Shown here: one piece after another, positions 33,524 to 48,386 of the stretch | Layout: every line of letters starts with the position of its first letter | Numbering within the stretch: position 1 is the first letter of the stretch | Assembly (NCBI RefSeq): GCF_003130705.1 | Contig: NZ_CP021354.1 | Coordinates: 4,650,001-4,714,000, forward strand | Direction: 5' to 3' | Source: Rhodococcus oxybenzonivorans | GTDB taxonomy: Bacteria > Actinomycetota > Actinomycetes > Mycobacteriales > Mycobacteriaceae | Length of the DNA stretch: 64,000 bases | Position numbers and translations under genes: made by a program | The notes under the pieces: generated by a model | The model's input: only the letters and a program-made list of their open reading frames with translations | Database searches by the model: none | Told to the model about the DNA's origin: nothing

Positions 33524-33831
33524 GGTCCAGACTTAGCATAACTCGGCCTGGGCCATCCCCATCGGTGACCTTGCACGGATCGAAAGCGCATCACGGACGA
33601 ATCGCTCGGTCTCGCTGATTCGCCCAATCGATCCGAGTTAATCGACGCATCCCATGACTGACTCGGGGTAGGAACGCAGGCGCTCACGTGCGATTCCTTC
33701 GGCTGCCTTCTCCGCGACGAAGCGTCGCTGAAGATCGCACGACGAGTCGACCGTCGTATTCAAAGAGGCGCTAGGAACTGCTGTGTACTCAATGTGCATC
33801 GAAGACCGTATCTAGCCGCCGACCAGGCGTT
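33524..33831. other. about 310 bases without a supported gene
   Basis: This gap between the toxin promoter and the end of ychF shows only short frames. One minus-strand frame of about 30 codons ending near 33536 looks protein-like but has no start and is closed upstream by a stop, so it may be a gene remnant. No repeat or hairpin stands out. Confidence 0.4.
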
Positions 33832-34911
<1,080 letters not shown>

Positions 34912-35225
34912 GGTCGTTGGATTCTACGGCCTCGGTCGCGGTGACCGGTCACCAGTTGCGCGCGTCCCCGTTCGGGGTGTAACCCGGTGATAGCCCGGAG
35001 CTGCCGCACGGCTGCCGAAACTCCTGGCCGGGACCCGTAACGGGGGGAGGCGGGTTGACGATGTAACAAGGCTAAGCACCACACCGGAAGGACACAGTCA
35101 GCACGCGGTCCCGAACGATCACCGCACCGTAACTGAAACCCGTACCCCGGGCCCCTCTGACCTCCACGCCCCACGGGTGTGGCGGCACCCGCGACCCCCG
35201 GTCGTTGCATGGAGGGATCCTCCCC
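34912..35225. other. intergenic region between ychF and the NRPS gene
   Basis: These 314 bases hold both divergent promoters. A perfect 14-base palindrome, GGTGACCGGTCACC, lies at 34940-34953 near ychF. A TTGACG at 35055-35060 could be a -35 element for the NRPS, but no convincing -10 follows. GGAGGGA at 35211-35217 is the likely NRPS ribosome site. No iron box is present. Confidence 0.5.
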
Positions 35226-38200
35226 TTGGATTCTTCAACTTCATCCGACCCCCACACCGACAGGTTCGGTGCCGGCTTTCCGCTGTCGTCTGCGCAGCGC
35301 GGGATGTGGCTGGCGCAGCGGCTGACGCCCGAGGTTCCCCTCTGCATCGCGCAGTACGTCGAAGTGCACGGACCCTTGGATGTGGCCTTGCTCGACGAGG
35401 CGTCCGTGACCGCCGCGCGCGAGTTCCACTCCCCGTTCCTCCGGATTTTCGAGGTGGACGGCGAACCTTTCCAGGTGGTCGACCCGACCCTCGATTTGTC
35501 GACCGAGTACGTCGACCTCCGGGCCGCCGCCGACCCGCTGGCGGCGGCGCACACGTGGATGGAGGACGACTACACGAGACCCCTCGACCCCGAGGCGGAC
35601 ATGCTGGCCGCATCAGCGGTTCTGCACGTCGGGGATCAGCATTACTTGTGGTACAGCAGGATTCACCACGTCGCGCTGGACGGATACGGGGCGATGACCA
35701 TGGTCAATCGCATCGCCGCCCTCTACACGGCTGCCGTGCAGGGGCGCCCCCCGGAACCCAATCCCGCGGCGGATCTGCGCACCCTCTACGCCCTCGACCA
35801 GCAGTATCGGTCGTCGTCTCGATTCGAAGCCGACCGCGACTACTGGGCGCAGCGGATCGCCGGGTTCGCGGAGGGGTCGAGCCTGTCCGAAGTGGTCTCG
35901 CCGGCAGTCGCGAAGAGCATCCTCCTGACTACCTCGCTGTCGGATGCCGCGTCAGAGCGCCTGATGCACTCGGACGAGGTGTTCGGAGTTCCCGCAGCCG
36001 GCGTGGTCGTGGCTGCCTTCGGTTGCTACCTGGCGAGAATGAGCGGCCGCGAGAAAGTGTTGCTCAGCCTGCCCGTCTCCGGTCGAACCACCACCATCCT
36101 GCGACGTTCCGGTGGAATGCTCGTCAGCCTCGCCCCACTGCACATCAGCGCGCCGCCAGAGGACCGGGTGGACGAGATGCTGCGCCGGTCCCAGTTGGAG
36201 CTCATGGGCGCACTCCGCCATCAGCGCTACACCCTCGAGGACATTCGCCGTGATGCCGGCGACCGATCGTCCGGCCGCCGGCTCACCGGTCCGATGGTCA
36301 ACGTCATGCTCTTCCATCGGGAAATCACACTGGGCCCGGTGACCGGGGAATTCCACGTCGTCACGTCCGGTCCCGTCGAGGACCTCCTGGTGAACGTCTA
36401 CCGCAGCGGCACACCCGAGAGGACGCTGGTCGAGTTCCGGGGCAACCCGCACCGGTACACCGCCGAGGACTTGCGTCGGCACCATTCCGCTTTCGTCGCC
36501 CTGTTGGAGGAGCTCGTCGGGGCCCGCCCCGAAGACGCGACGGCGGACGTTCATCTCGAATCCGCCGCCGAAGGAGCACGCCGACGGCGGAAGGTGGCTG
36601 CGCTCGACTATTGGAAGCAGACCCTCCACGGCCTGTCCGCGAACGACATTCTGCCCACCGACCACCCGCGGCCCGTCGATCGCACACTCGTGGCGGACGG
36701 ACGGGTCGATGTTCGCATCCCGGCCGAACTGCACCAACGCATGCACAGTGTCGGCGCCGACTGCCGATTCGCAGCCTTCTCCGCGATTCATACCGGGCTG
36801 GTCGCACTGCTCTCCCGGCTGGGGAGCACCGACGACATCGCGGTCGGCACCTCCGGTGGTCCGGGCGGTGGGCCGCTGATCCTACGCACCCCCGTCGACA
36901 GCGCTCAGACGTTCACCGACGTGCTCGGACGGGTCCGCGACACCGAGCTGGGCGCGTACACCCACTCCGACGTCCCCTTCGACGAGGTCGCGGCGGCACT
37001 GGACCTACGGGACGAGTCGTCCGGCCGGTACCCATTCCAGATCGGTCTCGAATTCGTAGGTACGGCAACGGACGCGTCACCGACCGACGGCGCGGACCTG
37101 TCGGTCGTCTGCACGGCGCACCCCGACTGTGCAGGCGTCGATATCCAGCTTCTTTTCGCGACGGCCTTGTTCGAACCCGACACCGTGCGGGAGTTCGGGG
37201 ACCGCTTGGTGCGCCTGCTCGATGTCGCCACGCTCGACTCCGGTGCGGCCGTCGGTGATTTCGACGTCCTCACTCCCGCCGAACGCGCGAACCTGGTACC
37301 CGCTCTGGGACCGCCTGCGCTGCCGCCCCGACTGCTGCCCGACATACTGACTTCGGCCGCGGAGATCGATCCCGACGCCATTGCCGTCTCCGAGCGGGGC
37401 ACCGACATGTCGTACCGCGAACTGGACGAGGAATCGAATCAGTTGGCACGCCTGCTGATCGCGCGCGGTTCCGGACCGGACACCATCGTCGCGCTCGCAC
37501 TGCCGCGATCTTCCGAGTTCGTGCTCGCGCTCTGGGCCGTCGCCAAGTCCGGTGCAGCGTTCCTCCCGGTGGACCCGAACTACCCGCAGGCCCGCATCGA
37601 GCACATGCTGACCGATTCGGGCGCAGTGCTGGGCGTGACCGATCACCGACACCGCCTGCGTTCGCCTGCCGTGTCCTGGCTCGACTTGGACGACACACGA
37701 ATCGAGACAACGGTCGCCGGGTGCTCTCCTACCCGTGTGACCCAGGCGGATCGATTGCGGCCACTACGGCGTGACCACGCGGCCTACGTGATCTACACGT
37801 CCGGTTCCACCGGCATCCCGAAGGGTGTGTCGGTCGGGCACCGGGGCATCGCTGACCTCGTCAGCGCGGAACGCGAAGGTCTGGAAATTTCGCCGAAATC
37901 GGGGGTCTCCCATTTTGCCTCGCCCAGTTTCGACGCTTCCATCTTCGAACTGCTCGGCGCATTCGGAGCGGCAGCGCGGGTGGTGATCGTGCCACCTGCC
38001 GTCGTCGGCGGCGCCGAACTGACCCGGGTACTCGCCGACGAGCACGTCAGCCACGCAATATTCACGCCGACTACTGCGGCGACACTCGATCCCGCAGCCC
38101 TCCCCGAGCTGACCGATCTGGCCCTCGCCGGCGAAGCAAGCCCGCCCGAATTGGTCACGCGGTGGGCGTCTGACGCCCGGAAGGTCCGCAACGCATACGG

Positions 38201-41200
38201 CCCCACCGAGGCCACGATCATGTCGACGCTGAGCCCACCGCTCGCGCCCGGGCAACGGGTGACCCTGGGCGGGCCGATCCGGGGGTTCTCGATACTGGTT
38301 CTCGACTCCCGACTCCATCCGGTTCCGCCGGGAGTCGCAGGCGAGGTGTATCTGGGTGGTCCCGGCCTTGCCCGCGGGTATCACCGGCGACCCGGCTTGA
38401 CTGCAGCACGTTTCGTTGCCGACCCGCACGGTCCACCGGGCGAGCGCCTCTACCGCACGGGCGACGTCGCCGCGTGGCGGAAGTGTGCCGGCCTTCCGGA
38501 CGGAACACCCACCAGCCTGTCGCTGGAGTACCTGGGCCGCAGCGACTTCCAGGTCAAGATCCGCGGTTTCCGTATCGAACTCGGCGAGATCGATGCCGTC
38601 TTGATGCGGCATCCCACGGTGAGCTTCGCTGCGACGGTCGACCGCGCCACCAGCGCAGGCGACCCCACACTCGTCGCGTACGTGCGACCGGCGCAGGGCG
38701 CGCAGGTGGACGTCCCCGGATTGGAAACGCTCCTGCGAAACACCCTCCCCCGGTATATGCTTCCGTCGGCCATCGTGCCGCTCGACGAGGTCCCACTCAC
38801 CCCTGGTGGGAAACTCGACCGTGCGGCGTTGCCCGCACCCACCTTCCTTCCCGGCAGCACTCATCGGAAGCCGGCCACCCCGACGGAGGCCACCGTCGCC
38901 GCCGTCTGGGAGACCGTGCTGGGGATCAGCGGCATCGGCGCCGACGACGACTACTTCGATCTGGGCGGGAATTCGCTGACGGCGACCCGGGTGGTGGCCC
39001 GGGTGAACGCGGCCCTCGGCACCACGATCGGGGTCGCTGAACTGTTCGAGGCGCCGACGGTGGCGACACTGGCTGCGAGACTCGACCGGGACGAGCATCG
39101 CGGGCCTGACCGTCCCGCTCTTGCCCCGGTGGCACGCCCCGCCGTCATTCCGCTGTCCTCCGCTCAACAGCGCATGTGGTTCATCAATCAGTACGACACC
39201 ACGTCACCCGCCTACAACATTCCGCTCGTCGTCCGCTTGACGGGACGACTCGACGTGCCCGCCCTGGTGGCCGCGATCGGTGACATCGTGGAACGGCACG
39301 AATCGCTGCGCACTGTGTTCCCCGCATCACCCGACGGCCCGCACCAGGTCGTGCTGCCGGCCGCCGACGCGGTACCCGTCATCGAACCGATCCCCGTGGA
39401 GAACGCAAACGAACTGGCGCAACGCCTTTCCGAGGTGTGCTCGACGAGGTTCGACGTCGCCACCGCCGTCCCCTTGCGCTGCACCCTCCTTCAGCTCGGC
39501 GACAGCGAGTACGTCCTGGCGCTGGTTCTGCACCACATCGCGGCGGACGGGGCGTCGACCGCGCCACTGGCTCGGGATGTGACCACGGCGTACGCCGCGC
39601 GCACCGCCGGTCACGCCCCGCAGTGGCCACCGCTCGCCGTGCAGTACGTCGACTACACCCTCTGGCAGCATGCATTGCTGGGAAGTGACACGGACCCGGA
39701 CAGCCTGCTTTCGCGGCAACTCGACTACTGGACCGAAACACTGAGCGGAAGTCCCGCTCTGCTCGAGTTGCCCACCGACCGCCCGCGCCCGGACACCCGG
39801 TCGCTGCGTGGCGGCCGCGTAGAATTCTCGATCGACCCCGAGTTGCACGGCGCCGTGCTCGAGCTTGCGCGAAACTCCACGTCGACGGTGTTCATGGTGT
39901 TGCACGCCGCACTGGCAGTTCTGCTGGCCCGGCTCAGTGGATCCGACGACGTCGCCGTCGGCACTCCGGTGGCAGGCCGCGGCGAGGCAGCGCTGGACGA
40001 CGTCGTCGGCATGTTCGTCAACACCGTGGTCCTGCGTACCCAGACAGACCTGTCGACGGGTTTCGGCGACACCCTTCGGCACGTGCGGGACACCGATCTC
40101 GCCGCCTTCGGTCACACCGACATCCCGTTCGAACAGCTGGTGGAGGTGCTGGACCCCCCACGTTCATCGGCATATTCACCGCTCTTCCAGGTATTGCTCG
40201 AGTTCGAACACATTCTGCCTTCGGGCAGGGAACTGCACGGTCTCGAGCTGCCCGGACTCCGCCTGGAGCCGGTCGACTACGACGCGGGAATGGCCAAGTT
40301 CGATCTGCAGCTCTGGCTCTCCGAACGCCTCGACACCAACGGCTCCCCCCTCGGTATGCAGGCGGGGGTCGTGTATGCCACCGATCTGTTCGACGAGCAG
40401 ACGGTGCGGAAATTCGCCGAGCGTTTCGTGCGCATACTGGAGGCGGTCACCGAGAATCCGCAGACTCCGATCGGTGACATCGAGATCCTCGATGCAGCCG
40501 AGCGGGACGCCGCGCTCACGCCTTGGCGGCAGCCCGTCACAATGAGTGAAAGCCACACTCTCGCAGACGTATTACTCCGCGCGGCGACGACGTCCCCGAA
40601 TCAGGCAGCCGTCACCTACGCGGGTGACACGGTCTCGTATTCCGAGCTGGCTACCCGCGTCACTCGCCTGGCCCGTCTGCTGATGAACCGCACGCTTACC
40701 CCCGAAACCGTGGTCGCCGTGGCGGTTCCCAGGTCCGTCGACTGGGTGGTTGCCGTGCTCGCGGTGATCGCAGCGGGCGGTGCCTGTCTCCCGGTCGAGG
40801 TGACCTGGCCCCGCTCCCGCGTCGAGCATGCCCTGACGTCGGCGGATCCCGCGATGATCATCACTCACCTCGACCTCGCGGCTGAACTCCCCGACACCGG
40901 TTCTGCTGTCGTCGTGCTCGACGCTCCCGACACGGTGCACGAACTCGCTGCCACGTCGGATGCGCCGCTCACGCATGCTGCGACGCCGGACTCGGCCGCC
41001 TATGTGCTGTTCACCGCCGGTTCGACGGCGCCGCCGAAGCCGGTCTCTCTCTCGCACCGCGCCGTGCTCGCCGCCTTCGCCTCCGCATCCCAGTTCGGCT
41101 TCGACAATTCCGACGTGTGGACGACGTTTGCCACCCACACCGTCGATCTCTCCGTGTGGGAGCTGTGGGGTGCGTTGCTGCATGGTGGTCGGTTGCTGAT

Positions 41201-44200
41201 CGTCGATGAAGACACCGCCCGGTCACCGCGCGAGACCGCAGCACTGATTGCCCACGAACACGTCACTGTCCTGAGCCGGACCCCCACAGCATTCGATCCG
41301 ATTCTTCGCGCCCTGCCAACGGCGGGAAGCACTCCACTGTCAGCTCCGCGACTCGTCGTCCTCGGCGGCGAGGCCGTCTCCACCAACCTGGCCGCACGAT
41401 TGTCCACGCTGCCGGCGTCGACCACCGCCATGCAGATGTATGCCTCCACCGAGACCGTCACCTGGGTGGCAGCGTCGGAGGTACTCGCGACCGCACACCA
41501 GGCACAGGCCCTCCCGCTGATATCCGCGCCCGGGCGGCCACTCGTCGTTCTGGATCGTCGGCTGCACATCGTCCCCGCGGGTGTCGTGGGCGAGCTGTAT
41601 GTGGGCGGTACCGCCCTCGCACGCGGCTATCACGGCCGGGCACGTGCCACCAGCACCCGCTTCGTGGCGAGTCCGTTCGATGGTCCCGGCGAACGGATGT
41701 ACCGCACCGGCGATCTGGCGCGAACCGACCGAGACGGGGGCCTTTACATCGTCGGCCGTTCCGACTTCCGGTCGTCGCTCCGCGGATACCGTATCCCCCT
41801 CGACGAGATCGACGCGGCGATGTCGGCGCACCCGTCGATCGACCGGGCGGTGACGGTCGACTACACCACCCGTTCGGGTGACCACACCCTGGTGTCCTAT
41901 GTGACGCCGGCCGCGAGTGCCGAAGTGGAGCAAGGCCGTCTGACCGAATTTGCCGCGACCCTGCTTCCGGCGCACTGCATTCCCACCGAGATAGTGGAGC
42001 TCGACACTCTTCCCGTCGACTCCACCGGTGCGGTCGACCGCACCGCCCTGCCCGTGCCTGAGTCCCTCGGGTACGCCGCCGAGTTCCGCGCGCCCAGGAC
42101 ACCACGCGAGGAAGCGGTCGCATCGGTGTTCGCGCAGGTACTCGGTGTCGAAGGTGTGGGCGTCGACGACAACTTCTTCGAACTCGGCGGCACCTCCCTG
42201 ATCGCCACGAAGGTGGTGGCCCGCCTCAACTCGGCGCTGAGCACCGGAATCGGTGTGCGCGCCCTATTCGAGGCGCCGACCGTGCAGGCCCTGGCCGCCG
42301 TGCTCGACGCCGAAGACAAAGAGGCGTCCCTCCCACCGCTCCGACCGAGGGATCCCACCCGGACGGTCCCGGTATCGTTTGCGCAACAACGGATGTGGTT
42401 CGTCAATCAGTTCGATACCAGCTCCGCGGCCTACAACATACCGATGGTCGTGCGTATCAGCGGACCACTCGATATTGCCGCTCTCAGCGCTGCCCTGGTG
42501 GACGTCGTCACTCGACACGAATCGTTGCGGACGGTGTACCCCCTCACCGACGATGGACCGGTCCAGGTGGTGCAACCCGTCGACGAGGCACAACTCGAAC
42601 TCACGCCGATACCGATCCTCGACGACAAGCACCTGCGGGAACGGATCGACGACGTCATCGCCACCACCTTCGACGTCACGGTTCGGGCACCGCTGCGTGC
42701 CGAGGTATTCCGCGTGGACCCACTCACCCACGTCTTCGCGCTCGTGGTGCATCACATCGCGGCGGATGGGTGGTCCCTGGTTCCGCTGGCGCGAGACATG
42801 ACCACGGCGTATGCCGCGCGCACGCAGGGTCACGCCCCCGACTGGAAGCCACTTCCCGTGCAGTACGGGGACTTCGCACTCTGGCAACGAGAGGTCCTGG
42901 GGTCCGCCGAAGACCCGACGTCGCCACTGTCCGAGCAGCTCACCTACTGGCGGACCACGTTGGCCGATCTCCCTGAGAGGCTCGAACTGCCGGCCGACCG
43001 TCCACGACCCACGACCGCCACCTACCAGGCGGCCACCGCCCGCTTCACCATGTCACCCGAGACGCACCGTCGGCTGACCGAGATGGCGCGGGAACACGAT
43101 GCCACTCCCTTCGTCACCGTCCACGCCGCTCTCGCGGTTCTGCTGTCGCGGCTCGGGAACACCGGCGACGTCACGGTGGGATCGCCGATCGCGGGACGTG
43201 GTGAACAGGCACTCGACGATCTCGTCGGCATGTTCGTCGGCACCCTCGTGCTGCGCACGCGAATCGACCCGGCACTGCCGTTCGACAAGGTCCTGGCCCG
43301 AGTACGAGAAACTGATGTCGACGCCTTCGCGCACGCGGACATCCCCTTCGAGCGTCTGGTCGAGGAACTGAACCCGGCGCGTTCCACGGCTGCACACCCC
43401 CTGTTCCAGGTGATGCTCTCCTTCCTGAACCTGGCGGAGGCGAAACCGGAATTGCCCGGACTGCGCGTGTCCACCCTCGACCTCGACTCGCACCTGTCCC
43501 AGTTCGACCTGAATGTCGTTCTCCGCGAACACCTCACCGACGACGGCGCGCCTGGCGGAATCACCGGCGAATTCGTGTATTCCACCGATCTCTTCGACGA
43601 AGCGACAGTGCGCGGGTTCGTCGACATGTTCCTCCGCGTGATCGACACGGTCTCTTACCTGCCCACCACGGTGGTCGGTGATATCCCCTTGCTCGACAGC
43701 ACCGAGCTCGAGCGAGCGCTCGACCGGAAGTTCGTCACCAGACACGACTTACCCGGTGACACGATCCTCGACCTCTTCGATGCCCAGGTCGCCAGGGCAC
43801 CCGAGGACACCGCTGTCGTGTTCGAGGGGAATGCCCTGAACTACCGCGAGTTCGACACCTGGACCAATCAGCTCGCGCGCATCCTGATCGGGAGGGGCAT
43901 AGGACCGGAGTGCGTGGTGGCACTGGCCCTGCCGCGATCGTTCGAACTGCTTGCCGGAATGTTCGCCGTCGTCAAAGCGGGCGCCGCCCTGCTTGCCCTC
44001 GACCTCGGACATCCCCCCGAACGCATCGCCTATCTGCTCGACTCCTCCGCGCCCGCATTGGTGCTCACGATTTCCGGCGTCGATGTTCCCGTCCCTCCCG
44101 GCACCGAGGTCCTCGCCCTGGACGTCGTCGATCTCGAGGCTGTGGATGCGCGTCCGGTCACGGACGCCGACCGCATCGCTGCCCTGCACCCGGAGAACCC

Positions 44201-47200
44201 CGCCTACGTGGTCTACACCTCGGGCTCCACCGGAAGACCCAAGGGCGTCGCAGTGTCCCATGCAGCGATCACCAATCAGCTGGCGTGGTCCCGATCCCAG
44301 CTGCCGCTCCTTCCCGACGACCGCACCCTCCAGAAAGCACCGATCGCGTTCGATGTCGCCATCTGGGAATCATTCTCGGCATTGTGCGCCGGCAGCGCAT
44401 TGGTCATTCTCCGGCCCGACGGCCATCTCGATCTCGAGTACCTGACTACGGTGCTGTCGACCGAGAACATCACCGTCGTCGAATTCGTGCCCTCGATGCT
44501 CGAGGTGTTCGTCGGCGACCACCGGCGCGCATTCCCCTCGTCGCTCCGCCGGGTGTTCTCGGGAGGTGAAGCTCTGCCTGCCCGCACCGCCGACCGGGTG
44601 CTGTCCCGAGGTGTCGCGCTCGGGAACATGTACGGTCCGGCAGAAGCGTCGGTGACGGCCACCTATTGCGATGTCACGTCGCTGCCGCTCACACCGGTGA
44701 TTCCGATCGGCACCCCGGTGTGGAATACCCGGGTGTATCTCCTCGATCACCGGTTGCACCCGGTGCCGCGCGGAGTGGCTGCCGAAATGTACATCAGCGG
44801 TGCGCAACTGGCCCGCGGATACCTGGGACGACCGGACCTGACCGCACTTCGGTTCATCCCGGATCCGAACGGTGCCCCGGGGAGCCGGATGTATCGCACC
44901 GGTGACCTCGCCCGCCACAACAGTCTCGGACAGATCGAGTATCTGGGACGCAGCGATTTCCAGATTCAGCTGCACGGCTACCGTGTCGAACCGGGAGAGA
45001 TCGAATCCACACTGCTCCGCCACCCAGGGGTTGCCCAGGCCGTGGTGGCACTCCACCGGGACTCCCACGGCGCCGACCATCTGATCGGTTACGCCGTGCC
45101 CGAGCCGGATGCGGAGATCGACGGGAACATCCTGATCGACCATGCCGCCTCTGCCCTGCCGTCGCACATGGTGCCGTCGACGATCCTCATCCTGCCGTCG
45201 TTCCCGCTGACCCCGAACGGCAAGGTCGATCGTGGGGCACTTCCCGCCCCCGACTTCACCGTCCGTGCAACGAGCCAGCGGCTGCCGAGCTCGGAGGCCG
45301 AGCGCGTACTCGCGGCCCTGTTCGCAGAGGTACTCGGTCTCGACGCCGTGGGTGTCGACGATTCGTTCTTCGCTCTCGGCGGCGACAGCATCATGGCCAT
45401 TCAACTGGTCGCGCGGGCACGAACCACCGGCCTTACGGTGCAACCGCGGGACGTGTTCGAACACAAGACCGTCAGCCGGCTCGCGCGGGCCGTCTCGATC
45501 CAGCCTGTCGCCACACCCACTTTGGAGGAACTGCCCGGTGGCGACACCGGAGAGTTTCCGCTGACGCCCATCGCTTCCTGGTTGCTCGAGCTCGGCGGTG
45601 ACTTCAGCCAGTTCTCGCAGGCCGCACTGCTGACCACCCCGGCAGGGGTCGACCACGAGACGCTCACGCGTACCCTCGAGGCCGTCGTCGAGCATCACGC
45701 CGCCCTGCGCGCTCGGCTTCGTCTCACCCCGGGCCGCGACCCGATCATGGAGGTACCCGCGGGACCCGCCCCCGGCGGCGGTGATGTTCTCCGACGGGTC
45801 GCGGTCGCGCGGGTCACAGGCCCGGAGTTCCATCGCCTGGCGGTCTCCGAACTGGAGGCCGCAGCCGGCCGGCTCGATCCGGCCCGGGGCGTCATGCTGC
45901 AGGCCGTCTGGTTCGACGCCTCCCCGGACCACCGCAACGGCGACCTGTCAGCGCAGGAGGGCCGACTACTGCTGGTGATCCACCACCTGGCCGTCGACGG
46001 CGTGTCCTGGCGAATCCTGGTACCCGACCTCGCCGCCGCCTGGGAAGACATCACCGCCGGCCGGGACCCCGACCTGCCCGAGAACGGGACCTCGATGCGC
46101 CGCTGGGCGCACGCCCTCGTCGACACCGCCCCCGAACGGGCCGGTGAACTCGACCTCTGGCGCCGCATCCTCGACGGACCCGACCCCCTCCTCGGATCCC
46201 GGCCACTCGACCCCGTCCACGACACCCGGGCGACGTCCCGCGACCTCACGGTCGACGTGCCGACCGGCGTCACCGAGGCACTATTGGCCGACGTGCCCAA
46301 GGCTTTTCACGCCGGCACCGACGACGCGCTGCTCACTGCGCTCGCGCTCGCGATCGCCGTCTGGCGACACCGCAGGGGCCTTCGGGTGAACGAGGTTCTG
46401 GTGACCGTCGAGGGGCACGGCCGCGGCAACAGCCTCATCCCCGGCGCAGACCTCTCCCGCACCGTCGGCTGGTTCACCACCATCCACCCCGTCCGGCTCG
46501 ACCTCACCGGCATCGACCTCGACGACGCCCTCCACGGCGGAGACGCCGCCGGAACCGCCATTAAAACCATCAAGGAACAACTACGCACCATCCCCGACCA
46601 CGGCGCCGGATACGGTCAACTGCGCTACCTCGACCCCGACACCGCCGAAGAACTCCGCACCTACCCCGACCCCCAGATCACCTTCAACTACCTGGGCAGG
46701 TTCACCACCGCCGAAAATGTCGACGGACAGAACTCGGCCTGGTCACCGGTCGAGGATGCCGACCTCGGGGGACGTCAGAACGCGGAGATGCCCGCACCTG
46801 CGGTGCTGAGCATCGACGCAGCCGCGGTAGGGGCCGCGAGTGCACGAGAGTTGAAGTCCACGTGGACGTATGCGGCCGGAGTCCTGACCGCTGCGGAGGT
46901 GAGCGAACTCGCCGACCTCTTCACCACCGCACTCACCGCCCTCACCACCCACACCCACCAACCCCACACCGGCGGACACACCCCCACCGACTTCGACCTC
47001 GTCCACCTCGACCAACACACCATCGACACCCTCGAACACCACTACCCCACCCTCACCGACATCTGGCCCCTCTCCCCCTTACAAGCCGGCCTCCTCTTCC
47101 ACTCCGAATACACCGACCACACCCTCGACACCTACACCGTCCAACTCACCCTCGACCTCCACGGCCCCCTCGACACCACCCGACTCCACCACGCCGCCGA

Positions 47201-48386
47201 AACCCTCCTCCACCGCCACCCCAACCTCCGCGCCGCCTTCACCCACACACCCGACGGCCACCCCATCCAAATCATCACCCACCACACCCCCTCCCTGGAC
47301 CCAACACGACCTCACCCACCAACCACCCCACCAACACCCCACCACCGTCGAAGACATCCTCACCACCGACCGCCACACCCGCTTCGACATGAACACCCCA
47401 CCCCTACTCCGCTACACCCTCATCACCCGCACCCCCCACCACCACCACCTCGTCATCACCAACCACCACATCCTCCTCGACGGCTGGTCCACCCCCCTCC
47501 TCCTCCACGAACTCCTCCACCTCTACACCCACCACAACGACACCACCGGACTTCCACCGGTGACCCCCTACCGGGATTACCTCGCCTGGTTGGCTCAGCG
47601 CGATTACGCCGAGTCGGTCGAGGCGTGGCGCCGGGCGCTCGAGGGTGTCGAGGAACCGACACTTCTGGTGCCCCAGGGTCATCTCGCCTTGGAGCGGGGG
47701 GCGCCTGCCGACCACGTCGTGACGCTCGCCGCCGAACACACCGACGCCTTGCGGGCGCTGGCGCGGGAGCGGAACCTCACCCTCAACACCATGGTCCAAA
47801 CCGCCTGGGGCATCGTCCTGGCCACCCTCACCCACCGCGACGACGTCGTCTTCGGCACCACCGTCTCCGGACGCCCACCCCACATCCCCGGCATCGAAAC
47901 CATGATCGGACTCTTCATCAACACCATCCCCGTCCGCATCACCCTCGACCCCCACCACACCCTCACCCAACTCCTCGACCACACCCACCACACCCACACC
48001 CAACTCCTCGACCACCACCACCTCGGCCTCCCCGACATCCACCGCGCCACCGGACCCGCCACCACCTTCGACACCCTCACCGTCTTCGAGTCCTACCCCC
48101 TCGACACCGCCGCTCTCGACCCCCACGACAGCGAACTCGACATCACGGGCGTCCATACGATGGACACCACCCACTACCCTCTGGCGATCGCCGCCACCGC
48201 CGACATTCGCCTGCACCTGCGTGCCACCTACGACAGCGCCGCTTTCGACACCGCAGCGGTCGACACCCTGCTCGAGCGGGTGATCACCGTTCTCGTCGCC
48301 ATGGCCGACACACCGGCTCTTCCGCTCTCCCGCCTGAGCGTCCTCACCCCCGAAGAGTCGGCAACGCTGGTGCCCGCCCGGGGTGA
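35226..48386 (+). CDS. giant nonribosomal peptide synthetase, segment 1 (modules 1-3 and start of 4)
   Basis: A TTG at 35226, 8-10 bases after GGAGGGA, is the likely start; TTG 35205 is possible. Domains by position: C1 35.27-36.56 kb (HHVALDG, EntF-like), an extra C-terminal half of a C domain 36.60-37.25, A1 37.33-38.86, T1 38.88-39.09, C2 39.14-40.50, A2 40.55-42.06 (degenerate), T2 42.09-42.30, C3 42.36-43.70, A3 43.77-45.25, T3 45.29-45.49 (GGDSI), epimerase E 45.53-46.93, C4 from 47.06. True reading ends near 47290, where two bases are missing relative to the second copy of this sequence; the frame to 48386 is out-of-phase, His/Pro-rich translation. The protein should continue into segment 2. 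Confidence 0.85.
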   Translation: MDSSTSSDPHTDRFGAGFPLSSAQRGMWLAQRLTPEVPLCIAQYVEVHGPLDVALLDEASVTAAREFHSPFLRIFEVDGEPFQVVDPTLDLSTEYVDLRAAADPLAAAHTWMEDDYTRPLDPEADMLAASAVLHVGDQHYLWYSRIHHVALDGYGAMTMVNRIAALYTAAVQGRPPEPNPAADLRTLYALDQQYRSSSRFEADRDYWAQRIAGFAEGSSLSEVVSPAVAKSILLTTSLSDAASERLMHSDEVFGVPAAGVVVAAFGCYLARMSGREKVLLSLPVSGRTTTILRRSGGMLVSLAPLHISAPPEDRVDEMLRRSQLELMGALRHQRYTLEDIRRDAGDRSSGRRLTGPMVNVMLFHREITLGPVTGEFHVVTSGPVEDLLVNVYRSGTPERTLVEFRGNPHRYTAEDLRRHHSAFVALLEELVGARPEDATADVHLESAAEGARRRRKVAALDYWKQTLHGLSANDILPTDHPRPVDRTLVADGRVDVRIPAELHQRMHSVGADCRFAAFSAIHTGLVALLSRLGSTDDIAVGTSGGPGGGPLILRTPVDSAQTFTDVLGRVRDTELGAYTHSDVPFDEVAAALDLRDESSGRYPFQIGLEFVGTATDASPTDGADLSVVCTAHPDCAGVDIQLLFATALFEPDTVREFGDRLVRLLDVATLDSGAAVGDFDVLTPAERANLVPALGPPALPPRLLPDILTSAAEIDPDAIAVSERGTDMSYRELDEESNQLARLLIARGSGPDTIVALALPRSSEFVLALWAVAKSGAAFLPVDPNYPQARIEHMLTDSGAVLGVTDHRHRLRSPAVSWLDLDDTRIETTVAGCSPTRVTQADRLRPLRRDHAAYVIYTSGSTGIPKGVSVGHRGIADLVSAEREGLEISPKSGVSHFASPSFDASIFELLGAFGAAARVVIVPPAVVGGAELTRVLADEHVSHAIFTPTTAATLDPAALPELTDLALAGEASPPELVTRWASDARKVRNAYGPTEATIMSTLSPPLAPGQRVTLGGPIRGFSILVLDSRLHPVPPGVAGEVYLGGPGLARGYHRRPGLTAARFVADPHGPPGERLYRTGDVAAWRKCAGLPDGTPTSLSLEYLGRSDFQVKIRGFRIELGEIDAVLMRHPTVSFAATVDRATSAGDPTLVAYVRPAQGAQVDVPGLETLLRNTLPRYMLPSAIVPLDEVPLTPGGKLDRAALPAPTFLPGSTHRKPATPTEATVAAVWETVLGISGIGADDDYFDLGGNSLTATRVVARVNAALGTTIGVAELFEAPTVATLAARLDRDEHRGPDRPALAPVARPAVIPLSSAQQRMWFINQYDTTSPAYNIPLVVRLTGRLDVPALVAAIGDIVERHESLRTVFPASPDGPHQVVLPAADAVPVIEPIPVENANELAQRLSEVCSTRFDVATAVPLRCTLLQLGDSEYVLALVLHHIAADGASTAPLARDVTTAYAARTAGHAPQWPPLAVQYVDYTLWQHALLGSDTDPDSLLSRQLDYWTETLSGSPALLELPTDRPRPDTRSLRGGRVEFSIDPELHGAVLELARNSTSTVFMVLHAALAVLLARLSGSDDVAVGTPVAGRGEAALDDVVGMFVNTVVLRTQTDLSTGFGDTLRHVRDTDLAAFGHTDIPFEQLVEVLDPPRSSAYSPLFQVLLEFEHILPSGRELHGLELPGLRLEPVDYDAGMAKFDLQLWLSERLDTNGSPLGMQAGVVYATDLFDEQTVRKFAERFVRILEAVTENPQTPIGDIEILDAAERDAALTPWRQPVTMSESHTLADVLLRAATTSPNQAAVTYAGDTVSYSELATRVTRLARLLMNRTLTPETVVAVAVPRSVDWVVAVLAVIAAGGACLPVEVTWPRSRVEHALTSADPAMIITHLDLAAELPDTGSAVVVLDAPDTVHELAATSDAPLTHAATPDSAAYVLFTAGSTAPPKPVSLSHRAVLAAFASASQFGFDNSDVWTTFATHTVDLSVWELWGALLHGGRLLIVDEDTARSPRETAALIAHEHVTVLSRTPTAFDPILRALPTAGSTPLSAPRLVVLGGEAVSTNLAARLSTLPASTTAMQMYASTETVTWVAASEVLATAHQAQALPLISAPGRPLVVLDRRLHIVPAGVVGELYVGGTALARGYHGRARATSTRFVASPFDGPGERMYRTGDLARTDRDGGLYIVGRSDFRSSLRGYRIPLDEIDAAMSAHPSIDRAVTVDYTTRSGDHTLVSYVTPAASAEVEQGRLTEFAATLLPAHCIPTEIVELDTLPVDSTGAVDRTALPVPESLGYAAEFRAPRTPREEAVASVFAQVLGVEGVGVDDNFFELGGTSLIATKVVARLNSALSTGIGVRALFEAPTVQALAAVLDAEDKEASLPPLRPRDPTRTVPVSFAQQRMWFVNQFDTSSAAYNIPMVVRISGPLDIAALSAALVDVVTRHESLRTVYPLTDDGPVQVVQPVDEAQLELTPIPILDDKHLRERIDDVIATTFDVTVRAPLRAEVFRVDPLTHVFALVVHHIAADGWSLVPLARDMTTAYAARTQGHAPDWKPLPVQYGDFALWQREVLGSAEDPTSPLSEQLTYWRTTLADLPERLELPADRPRPTTATYQAATARFTMSPETHRRLTEMAREHDATPFVTVHAALAVLLSRLGNTGDVTVGSPIAGRGEQALDDLVGMFVGTLVLRTRIDPALPFDKVLARVRETDVDAFAHADIPFERLVEELNPARSTAAHPLFQVMLSFLNLAEAKPELPGLRVSTLDLDSHLSQFDLNVVLREHLTDDGAPGGITGEFVYSTDLFDEATVRGFVDMFLRVIDTVSYLPTTVVGDIPLLDSTELERALDRKFVTRHDLPGDTILDLFDAQVARAPEDTAVVFEGNALNYREFDTWTNQLARILIGRGIGPECVVALALPRSFELLAGMFAVVKAGAALLALDLGHPPERIAYLLDSSAPALVLTISGVDVPVPPGTEVLALDVVDLEAVDARPVTDADRIAALHPENPAYVVYTSGSTGRPKGVAVSHAAITNQLAWSRSQLPLLPDDRTLQKAPIAFDVAIWESFSALCAGSALVILRPDGHLDLEYLTTVLSTENITVVEFVPSMLEVFVGDHRRAFPSSLRRVFSGGEALPARTADRVLSRGVALGNMYGPAEASVTATYCDVTSLPLTPVIPIGTPVWNTRVYLLDHRLHPVPRGVAAEMYISGAQLARGYLGRPDLTALRFIPDPNGAPGSRMYRTGDLARHNSLGQIEYLGRSDFQIQLHGYRVEPGEIESTLLRHPGVAQAVVALHRDSHGADHLIGYAVPEPDAEIDGNILIDHAASALPSHMVPSTILILPSFPLTPNGKVDRGALPAPDFTVRATSQRLPSSEAERVLAALFAEVLGLDAVGVDDSFFALGGDSIMAIQLVARARTTGLTVQPRDVFEHKTVSRLARAVSIQPVATPTLEELPGGDTGEFPLTPIASWLLELGGDFSQFSQAALLTTPAGVDHETLTRTLEAVVEHHAALRARLRLTPGRDPIMEVPAGPAPGGGDVLRRVAVARVTGPEFHRLAVSELEAAAGRLDPARGVMLQAVWFDASPDHRNGDLSAQEGRLLLVIHHLAVDGVSWRILVPDLAAAWEDITAGRDPDLPENGTSMRRWAHALVDTAPERAGELDLWRRILDGPDPLLGSRPLDPVHDTRATSRDLTVDVPTGVTEALLADVPKAFHAGTDDALLTALALAIAVWRHRRGLRVNEVLVTVEGHGRGNSLIPGADLSRTVGWFTTIHPVRLDLTGIDLDDALHGGDAAGTAIKTIKEQLRTIPDHGAGYGQLRYLDPDTAEELRTYPDPQITFNYLGRFTTAENVDGQNSAWSPVEDADLGGRQNAEMPAPAVLSIDAAAVGAASARELKSTWTYAAGVLTAAEVSELADLFTTALTALTTHTHQPHTGGHTPTDFDLVHLDQHTIDTLEHHYPTLTDIWPLSPLQAGLLFHSEYTDHTLDTYTVQLTLDLHGPLDTTRLHHAAETLLHRHPNLRAAFTHTPDGHPIQIITHHTPSLDPTRPHPPTTPPTPHHRRRHPHHRPPHPLRHEHPTPTPLHPHHPHPPPPPPRHHQPPHPPRRLVHPPPPPRTPPPLHPPQRHHRTSTGDPLPGLPRLVGSARLRRVGRGVAPGARGCRGTDTSGAPGSSRLGAGGACRPRRDARRRTHRRLAGAGAGAEPHPQHHGPNRLGHRPGHPHPPRRRRLRHHRLRTPTPHPRHRNHDRTLHQHHPRPHHPRPPPHPHPTPRPHPPHPHPTPRPPPPRPPRHPPRHRTRHHLRHPHRLRVLPPRHRRSRPPRQRTRHHGRPYDGHHPLPSGDRRHRRHSPAPACHLRQRRFRHRSGRHPARAGDHRSRRHGRHTGSSALPPERPHPRRVGNAGARPG
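40550..42060 (+). other. degenerate (probably inactive) adenylation domain A2
   Basis: Within module 2 the A domain has lost key motifs. The P-loop-like TSGSTGxPKG reads [10 protein letters not shown] (41.01-41.04 kb). YGPTE reads YASTE. The A8 motif reads [18 protein letters not shown]. The A10 lysine of NGKxDR is alanine (STGAVDR, Ala codon 42030-42032). The neighbouring A domains keep these motifs. The frame itself is intact. Confidence 0.8.
45871..48105 (+). repeat. internal NRPS repeat, copy 1 (E-C region)
   Basis: This E and C domain stretch is matched block by block by 53728-55962. Near-identical blocks (45871-46224, about 46410-46690, 46897-47530 and 47755-48105) alternate with diverged ones. 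The pattern suggests recent recombination or gene conversion between modules. Confidence 0.85.

Noticed and set aside
35069..35075. AGGCTAA half-site upstream of the NRPS, considered as an iron box
   Set aside because: Only the half-site matches; the flanking bases do not form the inverted repeat of the IdeR consensus.
47300..48386. Continuation of the first NRPS frame to its formal stop
   Set aside because: It reads as His/Pro/Arg-rich nonsense while the correct C domain continues in another frame.
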